DNA of 64,000 bases from Streptomyces massasporeus (lineage in GTDB: Bacteria > Actinomycetota > Actinomycetes > Streptomycetales > Streptomycetaceae), in contig NZ_BMSE01000020.1 of NCBI RefSeq assembly GCF_014648995.1, positions 100,259 to 164,258 on the forward strand. The letters are read 5' to 3'. A program made the position numbers and the translations under genes. The notes beneath the pieces were generated by a model. That model ran no database searches and was not told the DNA's origin. It was given only the letters and a program-made list of their open reading frames with translations. Below, in pieces: positions 50,933 through 59,021 of this stretch. Every line of letters starts with the position of its first letter. Position 1 is the stretch's first letter.

Positions 50933-52126
50933 GTGACCACTTCGAGACGCGATCGACCCGTAGCCCTGATGTCTTCGGGGCACGCCTGTGTGGACGTGTA
51001 CCAGGGAGCCGTGGCCGCTCTGGTGCCGTATTTCGTCGCCGAGCGTGCCTACTCCTATGCCGCCGCTTCGGGTGTCGTCCTGGCGGCGTCCCTGCTGTCG
51101 TCGCTGGTGCAGCCGCTGTTCGGGGTGCTCACCGACCGGTGGGCGATGCCGTGGCTGCTGCCGCTGAGCGCGCTGACGGCCGGGGCGGGCGTCGCCCTGA
51201 GCGGGGTGACCGGCTCCTACGCGCTGACCCTGGCGGCGGTGGCCGTATCGGGGGTGGGCGTGGCCGCCTACCATCCCGAGGCCGCCCGGGTGGCGCGGGT
51301 CGTCTCCCGGGGCCGGCACACGGCCATGGGCTGGTTCTCCTTCGGCGGCAACGCCGGCTTCGCCCTGGCGCCCCTGCTGGTCTTCGCCGTGGTGGCCACG
51401 GGTGGGCTGCGCGCCACTCCCCTGCTGGTCGTCCCGGCCCTGGCGGGGGCGGCACTGTGCGCGGCGGCGATGCGGTCGGCGGGGCCCGGAGCCGGGAGCG
51501 CCGGTGCGTCCACCGCCGTAGGCGAGGACGACTGGCCGTCCTTCCTGCGGCTGTCCGGGGCCGTGGTCTGCCGCTCCGTGGTGTTCGTCGGCCTGAGCAC
51601 GTTCGTCTCCCTCCATGTGCGGGAGCGCACCGGTGGCGGGGAGGCGGCCGGTACGGCGGCCCTGTTCGTGCTCTACGCCGGTGGCGCGGTCGGCACGCTG
51701 GCCGGGGGCCGGCTGGCGGAGCGGTACGGGCGGACGGCGGTGGTGCGCCGGTCCTACGCCCTGACGGTCCTGGCCGTGGCCGGGCTGGTCCTGGTGCCCG
51801 GGCCGCCGGTGCACCTGTTCGTGGCCCTGACGTCGGCGGGGCTGTATGTGCCGTTCTCGCTGCACATCACGCTGGGCCAGGACTTCCTGCCCCGGCGCGT
51901 GGGCACCGCGAGCGGGGTCACGCTGGGCCTGACGGTGAGCGTCGGCGGTCTCGCGGCGCCCGCGCTCGGCGCCCTGGCCGACGCGACGTCCCTCCGGGCG
52001 GCCCTGCTGCCCCTCGTCGCACTGCCCGCGCTGGGCCGACTGCTGCTGTGCGGCCTGCGCGAGCCGGTGCCGCCAGGGGCCGCGGCGCCCGAGCGGGTGG
52101 ATCCGCAGGAGCCGGTGGCGCGGTGA
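50933..52126 (+). CDS. MFS exporter, fosmidomycin-resistance-like
   Basis: 397 residues, twelve hydrophobic segments, from GTG 50933. The start MSSGHACVDVYQGAVAALVP is typical of the Fsr group. Loop motifs FGVLTDRW and GGRLAERYGR (motif A type) are present. Likely exports a small toxic or antibiotic compound under the AraC regulator next door. Confidence 0.88.
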   Translation: MTTSRRDRPVALMSSGHACVDVYQGAVAALVPYFVAERAYSYAAASGVVLAASLLSSLVQPLFGVLTDRWAMPWLLPLSALTAGAGVALSGVTGSYALTLAAVAVSGVGVAAYHPEAARVARVVSRGRHTAMGWFSFGGNAGFALAPLLVFAVVATGGLRATPLLVVPALAGAALCAAAMRSAGPGAGSAGASTAVGEDDWPSFLRLSGAVVCRSVVFVGLSTFVSLHVRERTGGGEAAGTAALFVLYAGGAVGTLAGGRLAERYGRTAVVRRSYALTVLAVAGLVLVPGPPVHLFVALTSAGLYVPFSLHITLGQDFLPRRVGTASGVTLGLTVSVGGLAAPALGALADATSLRAALLPLVALPALGRLLLCGLREPVPPGAAAPERVDPQEPVAR

Positions 52127-52246
52127 AGGGGTGACGGGGCTCAGGGACGGCCTGCCGGCGTCATCCGGCCCGGAGCGGAACTCCGGCGGTGCCCGGCTGG
52201 GCTCTTCCCCGCCGTGACATGACGGACCGGCCGGTCCGGCCGCGGA

Positions 52247-52762
52247 TCACACCGTGCCGGCCCGGGCCGACTGGGGTTCGCCCTCCTCGTCCACGGAGTG
52301 GGCGAGGAAGTCGTCGACCATGCGGTGGAAGAGCGTCGCGAGGTGGCGCAGTTCCTCGGGCGACCAGTCCGAGAGGGCCATCTGCATGCCGCGGACCCCG
52401 GCGTCGCGGACCTTGGCGATGGCCTCGCCGCCGGCGTCGGTGAGCTCGATGCGCTGGGCGCGGCGGTCGTCCGGGTCGGGGACGCGGGTGACGTACCCGG
52501 ACTTCTGCAACTGCTGCACCGTGCGTGTGACGTGCGAGGCCTCCACGCCCAGCCGGACGGCGAGCTCCCCGGGCCGCAGCGGCTCGGAGTCGGCGATCTG
52601 ACGGAGCAACGCGACGGCGGCACGGTCGAGCGGCACCCCCGCCAGGGCCATCAGCCGGTCGTGCTGACGGGCGCGCGTGCTCAGGTAGGTGATGCGGGTG
52701 AGCGCACGCTCGATCTCGATCACTTCCGGGGAGGGGACGTCGGGGAGCGGTGGTGTGGACAT
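52247..52762 (-). CDS. MarR-family regulator
   Basis: 171 residues from ATG 52762; GTG 52768 possible. Winged-helix: LRPGELAVRLGVEASHVTRT (recognition helix), then KSGYVTRVPDPDDRRAQRIEL as the wing. A near-palindrome 20 bp upstream is probably its operator. Confidence 0.9.
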   Translation of the reverse strand: MSTPPLPDVPSPEVIEIERALTRITYLSTRARQHDRLMALAGVPLDRAAVALLRQIADSEPLRPGELAVRLGVEASHVTRTVQQLQKSGYVTRVPDPDDRRAQRIELTDAGGEAIAKVRDAGVRGMQMALSDWSPEELRHLATLFHRMVDDFLAHSVDEEGEPQSARAGTV

Positions 52763-52782
52763 GAGCACCAGACTACCATCTC

Positions 52783-52797
52783 GTTGCGTAACTCAAC
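52783..52797. promoter_or_regulatory. MarR operator candidate
   Basis: GTTGCGTAACTCAAC: 15-nt near-palindrome (one mismatched pair), 20 bp upstream of the MarR start and 80 bp before the divergent ligase gene. Confidence 0.5.
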
Positions 52798-52877
52798 TAA
52801 ATCGGCCCGGGGCGCCGTTCAGGGGAAACAGGCCGCAAACACGCGTGACGGCCTGCCGGCTCGTCGACACCTCACCC

Positions 52878-53858
52878 GTGGACCTGCCGCTGATCCCGCC
52901 CATGCTCGCCTCGTCCGGCACCCTGCCGCCCGCCGCGCAGGACACGCGCTGGGCCTACGAGACCAAGCAGGACGGCCAGCGCGTGGTGGTCTACCTGCCC
53001 GGGGACGGCAGCGTACTGCTGCGCGCCCGCTCCGGGGACGACATCACGGCCGCCTACCCCGAACTCCGGCCGCTGAGCACCGCGCTCGGCGCCACGCCCG
53101 CCGTACTGGACGGCGAGATCATGGCCTTGGACGACCAGGGCCGCGCCAGCTTTCAGTTGCTCCAGTCACGGATGGGCCTGGCGCACGCACCCGCCAGGGC
53201 CGCGCGGCGGGCGGCGGAGGTCCCGGTCCATCTCGCGCTGTTCGACCTGATGCACCTGGAGGGCCACTCCCTCCTCAGGCTCCCCTACGCACGACGCCGC
53301 GCGGCGCTGGAGGACCTCGGACTCTCCGGGCCCTCCTGGTCGACCCCGCGCGCCCTCGTCGGTCACGGCGCCGAAGCCCTGCGCGCCACCCGGGAGCACG
53401 GCCTGGAGGGTCTGGTCTGCAAGCGGCTGGACTCGGTGTACGAACCGGGCGTCCGCTCCCGGGCCTGGATCAAGATCCGCAACATGCGCACCGAGGACGT
53501 CCTGGTCGGCGGATGGCAGCCCGGCAAGGGGCGGCTCACCGGCCTGCCCGGCGCGGTCCTGGTCGGACAGCGCGCCGCCGGACGGCTGCGCTACGTCGGC
53601 AGCGTGGGCACCGGCTGGAGCGAGGCCGAACGCACGGAACTGGCGGGGCTGCTGCGGGCCGCCGCGACCGACGTCTGCCCCTTCGATCCCGCCCCGCGCG
53701 CCCCGGGTGCGCACTGGGTCCTGCCCCGCCTGGTCGGTGAGGTCCGCTACAGCACCCGCACCCGGGAGGGGCTGCTGAGGCAGCCGTCCTGGCTGCGGCT
53801 CCGGCCCGACCTGGCGCCCGAGGACGCGGCGGCGGACATCCCGGACGACCTGGTCTGA
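52878..53858 (+). CDS. ATP-dependent DNA ligase (LigC-like)
   Basis: 326 residues. GTG 52878 gives MDLPLIPPMLAS, the usual family start; GTG 52845 is an alternative. Nucleotidyltransferase motif I is ETKQDGQR with the adenylated Lys. Also VLDGEIMAL (III), EGLVCKRLDS (IV) and WIKIRN (V). A C-terminal OB-fold completes the ligase. Works in DNA repair or end joining. No Ku gene is in the window; a LigD-type phosphoesterase is at 46.2 kb. Confidence 0.92.
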   Translation: MDLPLIPPMLASSGTLPPAAQDTRWAYETKQDGQRVVVYLPGDGSVLLRARSGDDITAAYPELRPLSTALGATPAVLDGEIMALDDQGRASFQLLQSRMGLAHAPARAARRAAEVPVHLALFDLMHLEGHSLLRLPYARRRAALEDLGLSGPSWSTPRALVGHGAEALRATREHGLEGLVCKRLDSVYEPGVRSRAWIKIRNMRTEDVLVGGWQPGKGRLTGLPGAVLVGQRAAGRLRYVGSVGTGWSEAERTELAGLLRAAATDVCPFDPAPRAPGAHWVLPRLVGEVRYSTRTREGLLRQPSWLRLRPDLAPEDAAADIPDDLV

Positions 53859-53898
53859 AACGGCGGCCGGACTCCACCTGTTGGGCTGCGATTCACCC

Positions 53899-53935
53899 TT
53901 GAGATCCTCCACCCCTCTTGGCATGAACGCGTTCA
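53899..53935 (+). promoter_or_regulatory. Promoter with overlapping palindrome, NPP1 gene
   Basis: TTGAGA (53899-53904), 17 nt, CATGAA (53922-53927) as -35/-10, and TGAACGCGTTCA (53924-53935), a perfect 12-bp palindrome overlapping the -10. Also GTTGGGCTGCG occurs at 53880 and 53970, exactly 90 bp apart. Confidence 0.4.
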
Positions 53936-54000
53936 ACCTGGAAGCTGAACCTCCCTTTCCCCCACAGCCGTTGGGCTGCGCCCGGACCAAGGAGGACGCA

Positions 54001-54774
54001 GTGTCGTCACGCCCGTTCGCCCACCGCAGGAGATGGCTCACCGGAGCGGCCGGTGCCGCAGCCCTCGTCCTCGCCTTCCCGGCCACGGCCTTCGCGGCCC
54101 CTCCGCCGGCGCTGCCCGCCAACGCGGACGCGCTGGAGCAGACGTACCAGCCCGCCTACGACTACGACACCGACGGCTGCTACTCGAGCCCCGCCATCGG
54201 CCCGGACGGCGCCGTGAACGGCGGGCTCAACCCGACCGGTGCCCTGAACGGCAACTGCCGGGACGCCTCGGACCTCGACAACACCAACGGCTACGCGCGC
54301 TCCAAGTGCAACAACGGCTGGTGCGCGATCCTGTACGCGCTCTACTTCGAGAAGGACCAGGCCGTGGCCGGGAGCAGCATCGGCGGCCACCGGCACGACT
54401 TCGAGCACGTCGCGGTGTTCGTGCAGGACAACCAGGTGAAGTACGTGTCGACGTCCGCTCACGGCGGGTTCACGGTGCACGCGGCTTCCTCGGTCCGCTT
54501 CGACGGCACGCACGCGAAGATCGTCTACCACAAGGACGGTGTCAGAACCCACTGCTTCCGCGCGGCCAACTCCAATGACGAGCCGCCGGAGAACCACAAG
54601 CGCACCTGGCAGTACCCGGCGCTGGTCGGCTGGAACGGCTACCCGGCCGGGGTGCGCGACAAGCTCACGTCGTACGACTTCGGCAGCGCCAACTTCGGCC
54701 TGAAGGACGGCAACTTCGCCAATCATCTGGCGTCGGCCAAGCCCTCCGGCATCTCCTTCGACCCGTACGCCTGA
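54001..54774 (+). CDS. Secreted NPP1/NLP (necrosis-inducing-like) protein
   Basis: 257 residues from GTG 54001 behind AAGGAGG. Sec signal with a basic start (AHRRRWLTGAAGAAALVLAF), cleavage near FAA-A (about 34). The NLP hallmark heptapeptide is GHRHDFE, one change from the canonical GHRHDWE, followed by HVAVFVQD. Two Cys pairs (YDTDGCYSSP, NGNCRD, KCNNGWC). NLPs bind plant sphingolipids and damage membranes in plant pathogens; the bacterial role is unsettled. Confidence 0.92.
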   Translation: MSSRPFAHRRRWLTGAAGAAALVLAFPATAFAAPPPALPANADALEQTYQPAYDYDTDGCYSSPAIGPDGAVNGGLNPTGALNGNCRDASDLDNTNGYARSKCNNGWCAILYALYFEKDQAVAGSSIGGHRHDFEHVAVFVQDNQVKYVSTSAHGGFTVHAASSVRFDGTHAKIVYHKDGVRTHCFRAANSNDEPPENHKRTWQYPALVGWNGYPAGVRDKLTSYDFGSANFGLKDGNFANHLASAKPSGISFDPYA

Positions 54775-54782
54775 CGCCTGCG

Positions 54783-54814
54783 GACCCGGTCCGGCCGTCC
54801 GGCCGGGCCGGGTC
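54783..54814 (+). terminator. Terminator of the NPP1 gene
   Basis: A near-perfect 15-bp stem starting GACCCGGTCCGGCCG, with one G-U pair and a very small loop, 9 bp after the stop. Confidence 0.75.
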
Positions 54815-54913
54815 GGCGCCGCGTGATCCGCTCGTCCCGAACTGACGCCCGATCCCCGGCGGTCGGAGGACGTACGGCACGAACGCCCCCGCGGAAGGGT
54901 CTATCGTGTCCGC

Positions 54914-55849
54914 ATGTCCGTCCCCGAACTGATTCGCATCGTCTCCCGCGACTCCCCCATGGCCCTCGCCCAGGTGGAGCGCGTCCGGGCCGAGTTGGCC
55001 ACCGCCCATCCCGGAGTGCGTACCGAGGTCGTGCCGGTGAAGACCACCGGCGACAAGTGGATGGGCGACCTCTCCCAGGTCGAGGGCAAGGGCGCGTTCA
55101 CCAAGGAGGTCGACGCGGCGCTGCTGGCCGGCGAGGCCGACCTCGCCGTGCACTGCGTGAAGGACGTGCCCGCCGACCGGCCGCTCCCGGCGGGGACGGT
55201 GTTCGCCGCGTTCCTCAAGCGGGACGACATCCGTGACGCCCTGATCCACCCGGGCGGACTCACCCTGGACGAGCTGCCGGCCGGGACGCGGATCGGGACC
55301 TCCTCGGTGCGCCGGGTGGCGCAGCTGGCCGCCACGCATCCGCACCTGGAGTGCGTGCCGTTCCGCGGCAACGCCAACCGGCGTCTGGCGAAGCTGGCCG
55401 CCGGGGAGGCGGACGCCCTGCTGCTCGCGGTGTCCGGCCTGGAGCGCATCGGCCGCGAGGACGTGATCACCGAGATCCTCTCGACCGAGACGATGATGCC
55501 GCCCATCGGCGCGGGTGTGCTGGCGCTGCAGTGCCGCGAGGACGACGCCGCGCTGATCGACGCGGTGAGCGGTCTCGGCGACCCGGACACCTACCGTGAG
55601 ACCACCGCCGAGCGCATGTTCCTGCATGTGCTCCAGGGGCACTGCAACAGCCCCATCGCCGGGTTCGCGCAGGTGGACCGCAGCGGCGAACTGTCCCTGC
55701 GGGCCTGCGTGTTCACCCCGGACGGCAAGACGCGTCTCAACGCCCACGAGTGGGCGGGCCGCCTCGACCCGGCCACGCTCGGCACCTCGGTCGCCGTGGC
55801 CCTGCTGCGTCAGGGTGCCCGCGAGATCATCGACGGCATCCCGCACTGA
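54914..55849 (+). CDS. hemC: Hydroxymethylbilane synthase (porphobilinogen deaminase)
   Basis: 311 residues. Motifs: IVSRDSPMALAQVE, VKTTGDKW, GKGAFTKEVD, AVHCVKDVP, IGTSSVRR, FRGNANRRL and GAGVLALQCRED. The Cys that holds the dipyrromethane cofactor is in LQGHCNSPIAGFA. It polymerises porphobilinogen for haem or corrin. No other hem gene is adjacent, so this is probably a second copy outside the main hem cluster. Confidence 0.9.
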   Translation: MSVPELIRIVSRDSPMALAQVERVRAELATAHPGVRTEVVPVKTTGDKWMGDLSQVEGKGAFTKEVDAALLAGEADLAVHCVKDVPADRPLPAGTVFAAFLKRDDIRDALIHPGGLTLDELPAGTRIGTSSVRRVAQLAATHPHLECVPFRGNANRRLAKLAAGEADALLLAVSGLERIGREDVITEILSTETMMPPIGAGVLALQCREDDAALIDAVSGLGDPDTYRETTAERMFLHVLQGHCNSPIAGFAQVDRSGELSLRACVFTPDGKTRLNAHEWAGRLDPATLGTSVAVALLRQGAREIIDGIPH

Positions 55850-55873
55850 CCTCCGCGACGCCCTGACGCCGGA

Positions 55874-56395
55874 TCAGGCGGTGCCTTCCTCCGCCTGCTC
55901 CCGCAGGAAGACACTCACCTGGTGCGCCAGGCTGTCCCGCACCGCGCCCTGCTGGCCGCCGGCGGCTCCCTCGTGCGCCCCGATGCCGCCCGCCCACAGC
56001 CTGCGGCCGGTCCACTCCTCCTCGACGCGCAACTGCACCTGAACGTCCACGAGGCTCAACGAGGCCTCGGCACCGGCCGCGTACAGCACTGCGGTGGCCC
56101 GGCGCAGCGGATAGACGTCAAAGCCCTCGATGAACTGCGAGTTGCGCCAGTCGATGAAGGCGCTCTCCCCGTCCGGGCCGAGCCGGACGTCGATCTGGCC
56201 GTCCTCGAGGTGGACGCCGAGCTGGCGGTTGCCGCGGTTCTCGACCGTCACCCGGAGGCAGAAGTACGTCAGTCCGTCGGCGGCGTCGTCCCGGCCGCGG
56301 GGCGGCTCGGCCAGTTCCAGACGGTGGACGCGGACGCGCAGACCGGCATGCTCGTCGTACTCCTGCCAGTCCCCGACCACGTTCGGCTCGTACAC
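55874..56395 (-). CDS. Hypothetical protein
   Basis: 173 residues from GTG 56395 behind GAGAGGG. Soluble, beta-rich in the middle (LTYFCLRVTVENRGNRQLGV, GQIDVRLGPDG), like a DUF4352/immunoglobulin-type fold, with an acidic C-terminal helix (VSVFLREQAEEGTA). No function recognised. Confidence 0.65.
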   Translation of the reverse strand: MYEPNVVGDWQEYDEHAGLRVRVHRLELAEPPRGRDDAADGLTYFCLRVTVENRGNRQLGVHLEDGQIDVRLGPDGESAFIDWRNSQFIEGFDVYPLRRATAVLYAAGAEASLSLVDVQVQLRVEEEWTGRRLWAGGIGAHEGAAGGQQGAVRDSLAHQVSVFLREQAEEGTA

Positions 56396-56492
56396 GCTGC
56401 ACCCTCTCGACCTCTGGAAGCTGCTTCCTATCTGTGGTCTCAGCGCACTGTCAAATGAGCAGAATGCGCTGTGGCCAGGCAGTTCATCCTTT

Positions 56493-56552
56493 TTGATCGG
56501 TGATCAAGCCGTGCCCAGCAGTTATCCGGAAACAACCGGAGAAAGCGCTTGC
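56493..56552. promoter_or_regulatory. Two palindromes in an AT-richer spacer
   Basis: TTGATC-GGT-GATCAA (56493-56507, perfect) and GAAAGCGCTTGC (56541-56552), the latter close to LacI-family/cre half-site pairs. They lie upstream of the 173-residue gene and beside a deleted ABC permease. Operator candidates. Confidence 0.4.
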
Positions 56553-56587
56553 ACCGGCGTGCCGCACATCACTTCCACGAGTGAAGA

Positions 56588-56929
56588 TCAACGGGCCAGA
56601 CGGCCCAGCAGGGCCGAGGCCGCGGTGACGCCGAGCGCGGCCGCCACGAACAGCACGGCGAAGCCGGACGCCAGATGGTGAGGGGTGCCGAGCAGGAGCC
56701 CGCGCAGGGCGTCGACCTCGTAACTGAGCGGGTTGGCCTTGCTGACGGCCTGGAGCCAGCCGTGCATCACGGACACCGGGTACAGGGCGTTGGAGCCGAA
56801 GAACAGCGGCATGGTGATCGCCTGCCCGATGCCCATGAGGCGGTCCCGGCTGAGGACGATGCCGGCGACGGCGTCGGCCGAGGGTGAGGTGGTCGCGTCG
56901 GTACCGGACGGGGCGGTGTCGGACGCCAT
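56588..56929 (-). pseudogene. ABC-2 permease (DrrB-type) with internal deletion
   Basis: 113 residues from ATG 56929. Residues 1-20 (MASDTAPSGTDATTSPSADA) look like a normal permease start; the next residues jump straight to the C-terminal third of a DrrB-like permease: VLSRDRLMGIGQAITMPLFF, SNALYPVSVMHGWLQAV and NPLSYEVDALRGLL. About 150 residues, and the ATPase gene, are missing. Residual gene, unlikely to transport. Confidence 0.75.
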
Positions 56930-57381
56930 GGCTCCTCGGCCTCCTCGTGCAGGGTGTCGGCCAGTTTGCGCAGGGCCGGGATCGCCGCGTGCAGCGCCCG
57001 GCGGTCCGGCTCGTCGAGGAGCGACACATGGCGGCGTACGAGCTCGGCGCGGCGGCGGCGCCACGCGCGCAGCCGTGTCCCGGCGGCGGCGGTGGGCAGC
57101 AGCCGGGCGGCCCGCCGGTCGGCCGGGTCGGTCTCGCGGACCAGGTAGCCCGCCTTCGCCAGCTGGTTGACCGGGGTGGACACCGAGTTGGCCGCCAGAC
57201 CGAGGTCCTTGGCCGCGTCGGAGATGCCGATGCCGGGCCGGGTCACGACCAGACGGAGCAGTTCCACCTCGGCGCCGCGCAGCCGCGGGTCGGGCATCTG
57301 CCGTCGCAGTCGCCGCCGGATCAGCCGCTGGACACCGACGAGCGCGTCGGCCAGCTCTTCGGGAAAGGTCTCCGGCTCCAT
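56767..57381 (-). CDS. MarR-family regulator with run-on C-terminus
   Basis: 204 residues from ATG 57381. The MarR part covers residues 1-148: ISDAAKDLGLAANSVSTPVN (recognition), KAGYLVRETDPADRRAARLL (wing), ALRKLADTLHEEAEE. Family members usually end there; here 56 more Pro/Arg/Ser-rich residues follow, read out of frame through the broken permease gene, so the native stop was probably lost in the deletion. It may still bind DNA. Confidence 0.8.
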   Translation of the reverse strand: MEPETFPEELADALVGVQRLIRRRLRRQMPDPRLRGAEVELLRLVVTRPGIGISDAAKDLGLAANSVSTPVNQLAKAGYLVRETDPADRRAARLLPTAAAGTRLRAWRRRRAELVRRHVSLLDEPDRRALHAAIPALRKLADTLHEEAEEPWRPTPPRPVPTRPPHPRPTPSPASSSAGTASWASGRRSPCRCSSAPTPCTRCP

Positions 57382-57644
57382 GCGGCCGAGATCAGCTCTG
57401 CGACAGAGGTAACCGGCCCAAGGTGAGGTCGAGCGAGGTCAAGAGACGCCCTCGAATTGAGCGCGGCCTTGAGAGCGCCCGCGTCCCCCAAATGCCGTAT
57501 TGTCTGAATTGTCAGTGCTTCGGACAGGAGGCACGTGCGTGGGGAGCCGGCCGACCGGGCCCCCGGTGCTTTTCCGTGAGGTCCGAGGCCGCGTTTCCCA
57601 CGGTGTCTGTCCCTACTCAGCACCTGCTCAGGGAGGTACGCACC

Positions 57645-58436
57645 ATGCGTATCGCCGGCAGCACCCGAACGCACCCCCACGACGACGCCCCCGACACCGC
57701 CGCGGCGTTCGCGCGACTGGCACGGCTGCCTGAGGGGCCCGAGCGCAAGGCCCTGCGGGACGAGCTGGTCGAGGCCTGGCTCCCCATGGCCGAGCGGATC
57801 GCCGTCCGCTTCCGGGGCCGTGGCGAGGCCCTCGAGGACCTGTACCAGGTGGCGGCTCTCGGCCTGGTGAAGGCGGTCGACCACTACGACCCGGCCCGCG
57901 GCAACGCCTTCGAGGCGTACGCGGTACCGACGGTCACCGGGGAGATCAAGCGCCACTTCCGTGACCACATGTGGACACTGCACGTGCCCCGCCGGGTCCA
58001 GGACCTGCGCAACCGGGTGCGGCACGCCTCCAAGGAGCTGTCACAGACCACCCCGGGGCGCTCCGCCACGGTCGCCGAGATCGCCGAGTACGCCCAGCTC
58101 ACCGAGGGCGAGGTGCGCACCGGCATGGAGGCCCTGGAGTGCTTCTCCGCGCTGTCGCTGGAGGCGGAGATGCCCGGGACCGACGGTTACGCCCTCGGGG
58201 ACGCGATCGGCGGGCCCGACCCGGCCTTCGACATCGTCGTCAACCGCGTCGCCGTCAGGCCCTGTCTCGAGGCACTGCCCGAGCGCGAGCGGATCATTCT
58301 CTATCTGCGGTTCTTCAAGGGCATGACGCAGAGCCGCATCGCGGAGCAGCTCGGCATCTCGCAGATGCACGTCTCCCGCTTGCTGAGCAGCTGCTTCGCC
58401 CATCTGCGTGAGGAACTGCTGGCCGAGGCCCGGTGA
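57645..58436 (+). CDS. SigB/SigF-family RNA polymerase sigma factor
   Basis: 263 residues, ATG 57645 behind AGGGAGG. Region 2: LEDLYQVAALGLVKAVDHYD and FEAYAVPTVTGEIKRHFRDH; region 3: VPRRVQDLRN; region 4: LPERERIILYLRFFKGMTQS and IAEQLGISQMHVSRLL. This is the stress/sporulation group of Streptomyces (SigB, F, G, H and relatives), usually held by anti-sigma ATPases and freed by SpoIIE phosphatases, both types of which occur in this window. Confidence 0.93.
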   Translation: MRIAGSTRTHPHDDAPDTAAAFARLARLPEGPERKALRDELVEAWLPMAERIAVRFRGRGEALEDLYQVAALGLVKAVDHYDPARGNAFEAYAVPTVTGEIKRHFRDHMWTLHVPRRVQDLRNRVRHASKELSQTTPGRSATVAEIAEYAQLTEGEVRTGMEALECFSALSLEAEMPGTDGYALGDAIGGPDPAFDIVVNRVAVRPCLEALPERERIILYLRFFKGMTQSRIAEQLGISQMHVSRLLSSCFAHLREELLAEAR

Positions 58437-58442
58437 AGCAGG

Positions 58443-58471
58443 CGCCGCCGGGGATCACCCCTCCGGCGGCG
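58443..58471. terminator. Bidirectional terminator
   Basis: CGCCGCCGG / CGGCGGCG-type 9-bp stem between the convergent sigma and ANTAR genes, overlapping the ANTAR stop. Confidence 0.6.
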
Positions 58472-58775
58472 AGCCGGGGATCTGCGTCGGTCCGGCGCCG
58501 TCGAGGGCGTCTTCCAGGGCGGCCCGGATCTCCTCGGGCATCACGCCCGTGCGCCCCCAGACGAGGATCAGTTCCGCGACGTTGCGCAGCTTGATGTTGG
58601 TGTGCTGGGAGACCTCCTTCAGCACGGCCCACCCCTGGTCGGGGGAGATCCGGCCGAGCGCGACGACCATGCCGATCGCCTGGTCCACGACGGCGTGGGA
58701 TACGACCGCCTCCTTCAGCTGCTGGACCTCTTCCTGCAACGCGAAGATCCGATCCGAGCCCCCGTCCGTGGGCAT
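58455..58775 (-). CDS. ANTAR-domain protein
   Basis: 106 residues. ATG 58775 has GGAGG 5 nt upstream. Coiled start (RIFALQEEVQQLKEAVVSHA), then ANTAR: VVDQAIGMVVALGRISPDQG, AVLKEVSQHTNIKLRNVAELIL. ANTAR domains bind paired hairpins in mRNA leaders and prevent termination. There is no sensor domain. Confidence 0.85.
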   Translation of the reverse strand: MPTDGGSDRIFALQEEVQQLKEAVVSHAVVDQAIGMVVALGRISPDQGWAVLKEVSQHTNIKLRNVAELILVWGRTGVMPEEIRAALEDALDGAGPTQIPGSPPEG

Positions 58776-59021
58776 GGTCACCTCCGGGTCCGGTGCGCCG
58801 CTGCGCCCGAGGTCTCACCGGGTGCTTGAGTACCTTGACGCAGTGTCCGACCCATCCATCGTCCTCACTCGGCCCGCCCGGTGCCACCGGGGCGGACCAG
58901 GCCGGACGCCGTTTCGGCACCCTCGCCGGGGTACTCGGCAGGCGCCCGATGCGGTTCCGGTTGGACACTGGTGTCAATCCTCCGGTGGCTGCCAGGCCGA
59001 CGAGATCAGGACGCGACTGCC

